Positions 11,986 through 24,300 of a stretch of 64,000 nt of DNA are shown in pieces (the first letter of the stretch is position 1; each line of letters begins with the position of its first letter). Under the pieces are notes generated by a model. The model was not told the origin of the DNA. It ran no database searches and saw nothing but the letters and a program-made list of their open reading frames with translations. Source of the stretch: Megalopta genalis. Taxonomy: Eukaryota; Arthropoda; Insecta; Hymenoptera; Halictidae. The stretch lies in contig NC_135013.1 in NCBI RefSeq assembly GCF_051020955.1, positions 46,195,087-46,259,086 on the forward strand, given 5' to 3'. Made by a program: the position numbers and the translations under genes.

Positions 11986-14479
11986 ACACAGTGGTGGTAA
12001 TACGTCGTACAAATGAACCGCTTAGCGTAAATGAACTTTTTGTTCCGGATATTTCCTCTTCTGGTTTCGATGCACAGCACGTTACTGTATCGCGGACGAT
12101 GAGATTTCTCGTTGGAATCATGTCTTGGCGTGTATTATGGAAAGATTGAAATATTAAGTAAATTAATGTACACATTACCTTCGCAGTTTTCATGCTTTCG
12201 ACACGTGATTTCATTGCGTAAGTATTATCCCTTCTCCTAAACACATCTTTATGTTATTGAAGATGTTGACATAACCTTGACATAACTTTGATTTTTGGTT
12301 ATTTGAATAATAAGTACAATTTAGGTCGAATTTTGAAAAAATAATTAATATCTGGTCGTATTGATATAAATATAGCCATCGTTTATGGTATGTTATCGAC
12401 ATTTATATATGTCCAAAATCGAATATTTAATCTTGGATTGCTCTTTAAATGTGCTTCTCTGCGCAACTAATAATTCTGGAAATATCCTTTTGCCCGCCCA
12501 TAATAGATATAACGCAATTTGAGTTGAATAAACTGTAAAATCGTAATTAATAAACTGTTTAATTAAGAAAAAATGATGAATCGATAAACCGTTAAATTGA
12601 ATTCTAACGAAAGAATAAAATCAGATCTTCAAATAGCAAATAGTAAGCGCGTTACTTCAAATAAGTTACAAAATCGTAAATATCCGTTACAAAAATTTTG
12701 AAATAGGTTACATTAGATGTACAACTTTGCTCCTGCCGTTTTCCAATAGATGGCTTTGGCGATAAGTGGTGGTTGAAATAAATGAATCATAGATGTCGTC
12801 AATTAGGGAGAATTTACTGTAATGCCATAGCAGGGTAATGCTGGAGCAGAGCTTTTTTAAGAAATGGCTTCAAGAAAACTTTCTTTGAAATGGCTTTACC
12901 AACACAATGAAATATAAGATTTTAAAAAAATTATAAGGGAATGAATAAGAAAGTTTGTCCTTTTTGAAGTATCAACCTAATTTGCTTTCCTAATCAAAAC
13001 ATTAAAAATGAACCTTAGCACTTTACCGGCCGCTGGTACAACAGTTGTGTCACGGTTGTGTCACATTTATCTAAAATGTATTTGTTTTCAGAATTTCAGA
13101 GAAATCGAAGCATAACATTTTTGGAAATTACAGGGAATAACACTGGAATATGGTGAAAACTTTTCTCATAAAATTTTGGATCTTAAACTTGAGTCGCGGA
13201 CAATCATCCTGATAAACATTATGCAAATATTTACTTTTAATTTATTTGGAAACCGTTTAAAAATTCAATGACATCATACAATAAAGAACATTTATTATTG
13301 TACGGATATCATCAAAATGAACTATAATATAGATTTTATCTTAAATTGGATAAATAAATCGTCTGTTAACAATACTATTGAACATTTAAAATGAATTAAA
13401 TAAGGGATTTAGGGTATGATATGGCTTCTTGCGGCCATTACTGATTAAGGTGGGGTTAAACAATAGATATAAACATTTATATGTAATAATAGTATTATTT
13501 ATAGATACAACATTTAAAAATTTTCTGATTCATTTACAAGCTAAGTACTTTTTTATAATTACATATTTATATTACCAAGGTATAATACCCACGTTTTGTT
13601 ATAAAGTTATAGATGAAGTATATGTATAACTATATAGAGAAATAATCACAAACTTCTCTCTCCCTAATTTTGTTTGTATATCCCATACATATACATATAC
13701 AGAAAACTTTTAAGCCTCATATAAAGCATAAACTTCTTACTGTAACTACAATAATAAAGATTTCTTATTATTTGTATTATTATCAATATAACATTTCACA
13801 CAGCTATGAAGCTTCCTTCTTTAGTTTTGCAAATAAAAGTATTATTTTATAAACGTAAGAAATATGTTATAAACAAGTAAAGAATTAAACAATAATTAAA
13901 TAATTGTTTAGTGATAAGATAGTGACAAAAAAAAGTAAAATGTAGAGTATCTATCAATTGATAACAACAAGTTACGTATGCAAGTATATCAGAACATTAG
14001 AAAATGTGTATTAGTTTTGCAGGAAAATACAAAATAAAAATCAGTTAATTTCATGACATTAGAATGGATAGATATAGTTCTAACTATAAATGTATATTGC
14101 TGAATTTCAGTTTTGATCGTTTAATCATCAAAAGTTTTCCGTACCACATCAGATAAGAAAAGATTACATTTACAACCACATGCGTTATACTAGTGCATCA
14201 ATTTTTTTAATAAATGAAACAAATTATGAATTTCAAAACAATTCCATTCAAATTATTCAGAATTTAGGATTTTCAAATTTATCAAAAAATTTATATTATA
14301 CATATGTATATTAAGTTATTATATTATACAATATAGGCCATAAGAAGCAATAACATTTGCAAAATTTATGACACTTTACATCGTATTATACAAAAAGAAG
14401 AAATACAAATCCTAAGTGAACAAAAATATTACTAATTTTTTAATGCTAGTGCAACTTAAGGCTGTCCAAGTGTATACGT
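11986..14479. other. Intergenic between convergent DGK theta and Lerp
   Basis: AT-rich. Holds an isolated hairpin-MITE end (12800-12822) and the half-copy repeat at 13080-13215; otherwise nothing seen. Confidence 0.5.
13080..13215. repeat. Half-copy related to the 51.4-51.9 kb element
   Basis: TGTTTTCAGAATTTCAGAGA, GGAAATTACAGGGAATAACA and TGAGTCGCGGACAATC parallel the right half of 51409-51901. Intergenic between DGK theta and Lerp. Confidence 0.4.
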
Positions 14480-15255
14480 TGATTTATTCATATACTTATG
14501 TCTGTTTTAAATAAATTATTGATACCCGTATGGAGGAACATTTCAAATTAACATAATAATAAAATAAAAACCGACAAATGAATATGAATGCAATTGAAGA
14601 ATATGATATACTCTATGCTATATAAGCGTTAACAATATTTCATGGCACGGAACAACAACATGATGAAAAGCAAATTTTCTACCACTCTTTTTGCTTGGAA
14701 AGTATCCATCTTTTCTATCACAGCTGTTCTTTACTAATTGAATACCAACCTGGAATAAGCGTCCACAATAAATTTCTGTCAAGGTTGAGTCAATATGGTT
14801 TCACAGACTTTGTCGATCATTTTAGTGAACACAGATTGTAGATATTATGAAAGAAGGTGACGTGCTGATGGAAAGAAGAATTGTGTTAGGTTTTGAAATT
14901 TACGGAAGAAGGGTCTAAGGCACAGGAGAATGTAAGGGATAACCTATGTAGGATGCAATATAACCTACAGACCGATTTATCACCGAGAGATAATGCTAAA
15001 TCTACTTGAGATCCTTATTCCTGGTTTATATCCAATTGTAAAGGTTGACCAATTGCGTTGTTCACGCAGATTCTGCTTTCCTCGTGGATATAACAGATAG
15101 CTGCGTGAATTGATTTAATAAATTTTGGCGTCCAAGGAATCAGACTTCTTACATAGACCATTTTTGGGTTCGATTATAATTATCATCTCTTTATGTAATT
15201 CGTTACTTAGATAAGTGTAAAAACATTTTTTGCTAAAAAGGACAACTAGATGCTA
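14480..15255 (-). other. Probable Lerp 3' UTR
   Basis: AT-rich sequence follows the TAG at 15256-15258 on the minus strand. No other gene or recognised repeat was seen. The candidate polyadenylation signal AATAAA (minus, 14488-14483) gives a UTR of about 770 nt; its extent is not certain. Confidence 0.4.
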
Positions 15256-15345
15256 CTATGCAACCAGAAGATCATCGTCACTATCCGTTTGACACTGGGT
15301 AGGATCGACGTCAAGCAACAGTTGGGCTTCCTCTGTAGTATCGAC
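15256..15345 (-). CDS. Lerp: Lerp last exon (sorting-signal tail)
   Basis: This exon reads VDTTEEAQLLLDVDPTQ then CQTDSDDDLLVA and TAG, with a TTTTAG acceptor in phase 0. It supplies the V of the YCRV tyrosine signal formed across the splice junction, the EEAQLL adaptor-type dileucine, and the terminal DDDLL motif that binds GGA adaptors in the family. The 3' UTR continues leftward; a minus-strand AATAAA at 14488-14483 is a plausible end. Confidence 0.85.
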   Translation of the reverse strand, partial: VDTTEEAQLLLDVDPTQCQTDSDDDLLVA

Positions 15346-18300
15346 CTAAAATCAAGGATACATCAATTAGCATATGGTTAATAATTAACATTTTTCTTTG
15401 TTACACTTTAAATTTGTTAAAATAAGTATACAAAACTATACACATTTTTTAAATATTAATTAACCTTCGGTAGAAAATATCTTTTGATACGCATCAATTG
15501 CAACAAGTATGATACTATTTTATTCTAAGCCTTTAACGTTGTAGCGGGGTTCCGGTCTATTTTGACTCAGAACACGAAAATCATTTAATTAATTAATTCC
15601 CGACGATCCAGTTAAATTAGAAGGGCTAATAGGTTTAGAAGAAGTACTTCTAAAAATATATTTAAGAAAATTGATAAATTTCTCCGTACATGTAGCATTA
15701 TTATTCATAATTTGTTAACTAGTCAGTTGGGCCGCTTTTTAATTTTATAATTTCTTGCATCCTTTTCGGCATTGTTTGAACAAATTTTTGCGTTGTTTTT
15801 GGTTGAATATTTGACTGAAATTATTTTTCGAAAACGTTTTTTGTCTTCACTGACAGCCAAGTGACTAAATTGTACTCGATTCTAGAGTGTTTTCTTGAGA
15901 GTTGTTTGTAAATATTCGGCTGAACTCCGTTAACGCAGCAGATTAAATTCTTCTCCGTACAGAGACTTTTTTGACCTCATTTTGTTATGCTCGTCATTTT
16001 CGTTCGTTTATTTGTGAACAAATGGATGTAATATCTTTTACTTTGCACTATAAATTAATGTTATATTTCCGAATATAATAACACAGAAATTCTTTATTAC
16101 TATCTTTTTTTGCAAATTATGCAACTTCAAGTAAATTCTTGTACAGTGTACGGAGACTTTGTCGATCGATGCACATTTTGCACACTTTATGCATATTATG
16201 CAATTTAAGAGCATATTATTTTCGACTGACTAAAATTATTAAAGAAAGAAGGAACGTTTCTACATATTCGATTGCCGTACGTTATACAATTGTTAAAGAA
16301 CATTTTGATTTCACATAAGGATCCGTTGTTCATTGAGATGAATGAGATTATTGAAACCACTTCGAGATGTACGTGTAGATAAAATACATAATGTGATCAT
16401 ACTCTGCAGTACCGAACGCGTCCACTGCTTCTTCTCGATGAAAATGGATGCCAACAAGGACGTAGGCATGTTCGCTTATCCGGATCTCGGAAATAAAACA
16501 GAACTGCGACAGTAGCGATAACACTCAGCACGATGGTAGCCACTGCGCCAGCTAGGCAGACAAACAACATGATTTATATATAATTATATTATATATACAT
16601 ATGTATCGTCAGACAACATTCCGGAAGTACAACAAAGATATCTCGGGCCTTGAAAACATATAGGGTGTTCCAAAAGTGTGGTACTTTCGAGAAATGAGGG
16701 GTTCCAGAAATCATTTGAAGTAACTTTATCTTTAGCGAGAATGCAATCCGCGGTGTCGTTCACGAATTATTAACAAAAAACAGTGATCGATGAGAGGCGA
16801 GCTCGGCAGGCTCAATGCGGACGCGCCAACGAGTCAACGAAGTCCAGTTCCGTTTATTGGCTCGGGTACTTCGCGCCAGCCGAGCTCGCTTCTCATTGGT
16901 CACCGTTTTTCGTTAATAACTCGTAAACGAAGCCGCGGACTGCATTTTCGCTAAGGCAAAAGTTACTTCAAGGATCGCAGGAACCCTTCATTTGATCTCA
17001 GGGCAACTCGTATAAGGTGTCGAAAAAAATGTTCACCCCTCGTAAACACGTACTTCTATAATTTTCTTCTTTATAAATTACCTTCGATCAATTTGTCGCA
17101 AAATAACTGATATCGATGAACATTCAGAAGTTGTACGGATTAGATTCATTGAAACGGGAGTTGAACACGAAACGATCTCTTGTACAAAAGAATTCGTTAC
17201 AAATAACGATGACATAACCTTGACATAACGCTCACCATGACCAGTGGAAAACATTGGGACGTCTTCGTGTGTATCCGACGGAGTAGGAAGCTGTGTTTTC
17301 AACTTGTAAGCACAAGTAACGTTCGTGTCCCACTTGAATTCTACATGGCATTGCGATTCCTGTAATAGAACAACAATTAAAAACAATAAAATAAGAAGTT
17401 TTTACAACATCAGAATAATCTTTTATTTAACTTTTACGTACGAATCAATTACTAGTATTTTGTAACGGTCGTTAATACGTTATTAGCGACTCTTTGACTA
17501 CGAATATTAAACTCGCCACAGTCGAGATATCGTTAACAATACAATTGTTCGAATATAAAAAATTCTGCCTCAGTCATAGTTTAGAGAATCCCGTGGGATG
17601 TAATAGCCCGTTTAACTGCGTTAATGTATTTCGTTTGAAATAAGCTCCCGAAATTCCCGGGAGAATTAATCTGTTTTTTTTTTCTTATTCGAAATCGCAA
17701 CAGCTTGTCAAAGGGGGGGGGGGTATTTTTATATTATATTATAATAATTTATATTATATTATATATTTATTATTTAATTATATTTAAATTAGTATTATAT
17801 TTATTACTATATATTACAATTATATTTAAATTATTATTATATTTATTAGTATATATTATATTATTGTTACATTTATTATTTATTTTCGGCGACGTCCCAG
17901 TGGCCAATGAGAAGCGAGGTCCAGCTCACGCGAGGCGGCCCAGCCATTGAGCGGAACTGAGCTTCGCGCGCTCGTTGGTTCAGCCGCCTCGCGCCAGCAG
18001 AGCTCGTCACTCATTGGTCAATGTTTTTCGTTAATAACTCGTAAACAAAGCCGCGAATCGCATTTTCGCTAAGGAAAAAGTTATTTCAAATGACCTCGGG
18101 AATCCATCATTTCCAGATTGCGAGACATTTTTGGAACACTCTGTATAAAAGGTGTACTAGAGCTCACATTATATTCGGAGGGAGTTGATTTGTTTTTGTA
18201 GTCACTTTTGCGAGCATAGCTGGCGCGTTCTGGCGAGACAGCGTATTCGCTCTCCGATCGATCCGTGGATTTTCGTTAATAACTCGTTAAGAAAATCGCA

Positions 18301-21300
18301 GGGAGCATTTCCGCTAAGAAAAAAGTTGCTTCGAATCAATTCAGGAATCACCGTTTACACTAATTCTGGGACACCGTATATTCGCACGTCCAGTGTAGAT
18401 TTAGATGGATACGTCGAAATTGTCGTTTGCATGTTTCTTGCATAAATACATTTTAAACACCGCGGGCCGTTTCGATGTTTTATATTATTTCAAATGGTGC
18501 TTGGTTCTTGGAATTTCCAATGCGCAACACTGTAATCTGATTGGGATTTATCTCAGCCTGCCGCAAAGATCGTTGCGCGAATATCGCTCTACAAGATGCT
18601 GGTGGTTATGCGTTAGAACTCGCCACAGTCGAGATATCGTTAACAATACAATTGTTCGAATATAAAAAATTCTGCCGTAGTCATAGTTTAGAGAATCCCA
18701 TGGGATGTAATAGCCCGTTTAACGGCGCTAATGTATTTCGTTTGAAATAAGCTCCCGAAATTCCCGGGAGAATTAATCTGTTTTTTTTTCTTATTCGAAA
18801 TCGCAACAGCTTGTCCAGGGGGCGGGGGGTGTATTTTTATATTATATTATATATTTATTATTTAATTATATTTAAATTAGTGTTATATTTATTACTATAT
18901 ATTACAATTATATTTAAACTATTATTATATTTATTATTATATATTATATTATTGTTACATTTATTATTATGTATTGTATATATATATATATATATAATTA
19001 TGTATTACATTATTATCACATTTAAATTATTTAATTATATATAATTATATTATATAATTTATATTATATTCGTGTTATATTATATGATACTTATTTAATT
19101 ATACATAATTATATTATATAATTTATATTATATATTTATATTTATATTATAGTCAGTCATGCAAGAAATTCTTGGTAAAGATTCATCAAGCGTGCACGGA
19201 AAATTCTCTACGTAATGTGTACTTCCCGATAGTAGATAACTGTATAAACAAATTCTGGTACGACATAATTATTTATTATCGCGGCAGCGCAACTACAGTG
19301 CGTTGTAACTGCATGCATGGATCTCTGCACGTGGAGCTGTCTTATCGATTTATTGAACGCGACTGTATGCTTTTCATTAAAATATACATACTACGTACGA
19401 TGTTGTGAAGCCGAAGCTGTGAAGTTAATTGTTTGCAAGTCTCCGTTTCCACTGTAATTTCTTCCACAAATGAGCCGTTTATTTTGAAAGTGGCATAAGT
19501 CACTTTGTTTTCAAGTCGATATATTTAAGGGTTTGCGTTTTAACACGTTTAAAAATATGGATGCTAACTTTCGAGAAGATTTACTTGTATTTGTTATCTC
19601 AGGATACTGATATTTTTCTCAGTATAAATAATTTCGTATAAACATTAAAAAATCACCACTTTTCATTACGGTAAAGTGACTTATGCCACTTTCAAAATAA
19701 ACGGCTCAAATATTGTACAAAGCACACAAATTCGCTGCCACCAAATTAGCTATCCTTATCTTATCCGAGTCCACTAAATACTACAAATTCTTACTACGGA
19801 ACGTTCGGTGACAATGTAATGGCAAAGCAATTACACCACACCGACCCCATGAATTACGGTGCGCGCAAATTACCGCGCTGTAAGTCACTGAACTAGGTCG
19901 TTTCGGGCATTTACCGTTAAGATTCAGTAAACAACGATCAGACAGATACGACTTAACCATCGGCGACGCTACATTAACGGATGCTTCGGTCGTTTGCGAT
20001 TATCTTTCGGTACTAATCTGTGTTACGATTACCCGTAATTAGATGATGCATGACACGGACGACACGACTCATTAACGCGAGCGAGGTAATGAGTCACTTT
20101 TATCTACATATAATCGAAACGTAAGAATTGTTTGGAGAAGCGGCAACAGTTCATTCAAGTCAGGATGATAATGTATTACATTTGGACTGCGCATAAGTTC
20201 TGTCACTCATGTCTCAAGTGAAATTGTATATCTGGGAAATAAATTCTTGCGTGTGTTTTATATCATTTCACGGTCTCGCTTTTCCTATTCCAAACATGTC
20301 TTGGATTGTGTTAGTTCGGACGAAAGCTTCTTTTCTGTTAGGTTAAACGCTAAAATAAAAATAAAAATGAAAATAAAATTTCCGCGGCCGAAAATTCCTT
20401 CATCCCTACGTTGCGGAACCGCTAACATTATTAACAATGATTAAAACATTGCGAATTAATTGAAATTACAACTGTATAAAATAAAAAACCATTGCACTCG
20501 ATACTATCATCATTCAACTAATGCTTTCACTCTTTCAACAGATGTAATAAGTTGATAATAATGTGACAATATTCTTAAATTCTTTTAAAAAGTTTGTCTA
20601 GTTTTATATGCTTGACTCAGTATAATAATCGTCACACCGTGTGTCGCGGATAGCACTGTCGAACAAAATCAATTTTTTTTTCTGATTTTCTATAGCCACT
20701 ATGAAATTCTTGTAGAGCTTCACTCCCCGAACAAGAATCCGAAAACCGAATTGCTCCATCACCCTCAGTTTTAAAAAAATACGAACTTTTGTAAAAAAAA
20801 AGTGTCGACGCGCGCAGTTTCTCCGCAATATTTTTGTATTTTTACGAAAAGTTCTTTGTTCAGCACAAAAACTCTACCCAGGATCGGATTCTGTAGACAT
20901 ATCTGAAGAAGAAACGGCCCGATAGAAGTGTCGGAACGATGTACATTATGAGTAGGTCGAGAAAATGTTCGTCGGCAACATGTGCACGATATTTTTCCGC
21001 CATGTGCTTCGCTGCTCGCTTCACTCTATCCGACAGAGCCGAAGCTACGCGTAATCAACACCGATGGAGGGAAACAATGGGGTACCCACCCACTTTGCGT
21101 GTGGGGCGTGCCACTTCGAATTTTTTTTAGTAAACCGTGAATCATAAATTAAAAGGTACAAAAAACATGGTTTTAGAAATATAGAAGTAAGATTATTAAT
21201 TTTCAAACGGGGAAATAATAAAAGAAAAATAATGAACAAAGAATATTCATTTTAGTCTGAATTTGTTCGAATTACAAGTATATCATGTATACAGTTATCA

Positions 21301-24300
21301 TTTAAATTATAGCGATGATACGATCATGAATAAATAATCATTTTCAAACCGTTAAACTTCTTGAAACATATATTGTTAAATATATATTTAAATATTTATT
21401 TTATTATATGGCGTAGAAGTCAAAATTATACTAGTGTTAGAATACTTTTGTTACCCACTGCAAATACTCTGGTGTGATATTTTTTGTGAAAAATATCACA
21501 GTTTGATGATTATTATCCAGAGAAATATGTAAAAAAAGACAGAACATTGAAGTACTAAAAAAAATTCAAATATTATTTACGAAAAATGGGTGCCCCATTG
21601 GATTCCTCCATCGGTGTTGATTACGCATAGCTCGGCCCTGTCGGACAGAGAGAGAGGCGAGCAACGAAGGATATGGCGGCAAAACGTCGTGTACATGTTG
21701 CCGTCGAACATTTTCTCGATCTACTCGAAATGTATATCGTTCCGACACTTTCACCGGGCCGTTTCTTCTTCAGAAATGTCTACAGAATCCGATCCTGAGT
21801 AGAGTTTTTGTGCAGGACAAACAACTTTTCGTAAAAGTACAAAAATATTGCGCAGAAACTGTGCACGTCGTTTTTACTTTTCATGCAGTACCTCATTTTT
21901 GTCGAAAATTTTGGGTTTTCTCAAAAGCTCGTTTTTTCGAAAACTGAGGGTGATGGAGCAATTCGGTTTTCGGATCCTTGATCGGGGAGTGAAACTCTAC
22001 AAGAATTTCATAGTGGCTATAGGAAATCGAAAATCGTGTCGGACAATGTAACCTGAGCGATTTTCACGATTTTTAATTATTCGTGTCTCATATTTATAAC
22101 TGTTTCGTACTGGACGAGGGATTTTTCTGGCGACCAGAAAGGGACGGGAAATAATTGGACACGTCTGACGTATAGAATATAAATTATATTACATCACACG
22201 CGGACACACGCTTAAATATATATTTATAATGTATACTGGTCAGAAGAACTTAGTGAGCTAGATAACTATTGGTGAAGGAGGGCTTCTGACTAAAGTGCAA
22301 GGGCGTAAAATGTATATCTGATATGTTCTAGATCGTGGGGGTTAACATACCGTCGAGGTGATGTGCGGCTGTATACAGGATATTCCAAAATTATGGCACA
22401 AGCGGGAAGTAAGGGGTTCCTGAGGTTGAAGTAACTTTTTCCTTTGCGAAAATGCAATCCGCGGCTTTGTTTACTTTTTTACAACTTACTTTGTTATTAA
22501 CGAAAAACGCTGACCAATGAGAGGCGAGATCGACTGGTGCTCCGCCCCCGCGACCTCTGCCGCTGCGTCAGTCGACCAACGCGACGCGATGTTGGCCGCA
22601 AGGGCGGAGCGCCGGCTGCGCTCGCCTCTTATTGGTCACTGTTTCTCTGGCCGCGATTCGGCCCGAACAATAACCAAACATATTAATCGATTTTGATTAA
22701 ATTTTCAGCATGCATCAGTTACCGAGTCCTACAAAATTACTTAAATTATCGTTTTAAGCTCATACTAATAAACTAGTCTGTCCAAATATCTCAAATAAAT
22801 TCATGTCATTTGGTACAATTTATTTAAAGGTTCCGTTTTAACCCTTAGCGCTCCGAAGGCTCCGCTACGGAGACATTTGTCATTTGTTCCGTAACTCCGA
22901 AGGCTCCGCTGCAGAGCCAAATGTTTTTAGCATACGTTATCGTCGGCGTTAACAATTGTTATCTGTAGTTAAAACGTGCTAAGTCTGTACCATTACGATT
23001 AAACCATTTATTGACCTTTTCTATGGTTAGCAACATGGAGAAAAATAAATATTATGATGAGAATTTAGAGCCGAGTGATACCGAAGACGTATTTGATTTT
23101 GAAGAGTTAAAAGACATTGTGGAAGACAATGTTGGTTATGATTCTGACACTTCGAGCAGTAGTAGCGAAATTATACTACCAAAGAGACGAAGAATGAGAA
23201 TTATTGAAAGCGAAAGCGAAGATTCGTTAGAAGACTTAGATGATGTTACGGAAGAATTACATATTCCAGATAGAATACCTTTTAGTGTATTGTCACAGGT
23301 CATTGGACCACAAGTTTCTACAAACATTGAACAGCCGATACAATATTTTAAATTATTTCTCACGGACGAATCGGTAAATGAAATTATAGAAGAAACCATC
23401 AATTACGCAGAAAATGTTCTAACCTTGAAAGAAATATCTAATAACTCTATTTGGCAAAGTGAATACTGTGACACTTGTCCAAGTAAACCCAGAATGCACA
23501 TGGGAGATTGTTACCAAAGATATCACAACATGATGAATTACAAAATTTAAAATCTATCTTTTATTTACAATAGGAAAATGTATATTTATAAAATGAATAA
23601 AATCAAATACATTCACAAGGACGTGTAATCTTTTCCGCTCAAAATAAGACTTCCTTTATCTCAGGCGCTCCGCTCCAAAAATGTGCCCGAGTTGCTGGTA
23701 GACAGTACTCGAGAAACGTGCGGAGCGCTAACGGTTAAAAGGTACATGTACCGTATAGTATAATTACTGATGACAAACAGCCGTAGAAACAAACAGGATT
23801 AACAAATGCAGTAGAAGATCGTAGAACTAAATTGCTTTTAGAATTATGACAGTTTAAATTATGGGACTGATTGTAAATCATTAACCGTGCTCATATTCCC
23901 TCGTTTGTAGGGGAAAGCTGACCAAACTTTGCTACTGAAAGATTATGGGAATTCCCAGGTACCTAACCCATGGGATTTTCCCTGCATAAAAGATCCACGA
24001 AGGAAACATGTTTCGCAGAATGTCGATGGTCGAATAACGTAGCCCATACCAACCGGTTTATAACCAAGATTCGTTTATAATCAACGATCGCTTCAACAAA
24101 ATTGCTTCTGCACGAAAGTAGTGCAAATATATTTGTTCGTGTGATTATTTGCAATGAAAATCACGGACAATTTTAAATATTAACTTGCAGCACTCTTATC
24201 GGTGTTTATTTTACACATTATTTCCCAAAATGTCTCACAATCTGGAAATGGTGGTTTCTGAGGTCATTTGAAGTAACTTTTTCCTTTGCGAAAATGCAAT

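Larger units (their letters stand above)
17510..18980. repeat. Direct duplication of about 370 bp, 1.1 kb apart
   Basis: 17510-17875 and 18616-18975 share ACTCGCCACAGTCGAGATAT, TTTAGAGAATCCC(G/A)TGGGATG, TCCCGAAATTCCCGGGAGAA, a T run, CAACAGCTTGTC, a G run and the AT-rich (TTATATTA) tail. Between them lie two family-1 MITE fragments. It could be paired ends of a small LTR-type element or a tandem duplication; no coding content. Confidence 0.7.

Noticed and set aside
17236..17386. Reading the Lerp exon as an independent ORF starting at Met 17386
   Set aside because: The Met lies upstream of a clear ATTACAG acceptor; the MRH domain needs the preceding exon, so the Met is intronic.
20604..20828. 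Open frames with a repeated EQFGFRIL...GVKLYKN translation (also near 21848, 24671 and 26331)
   Set aside because: The same peptide appears because the foldback arms are repeated; it is read from both orientations of a noncoding inverted repeat and matches no transposase I know.
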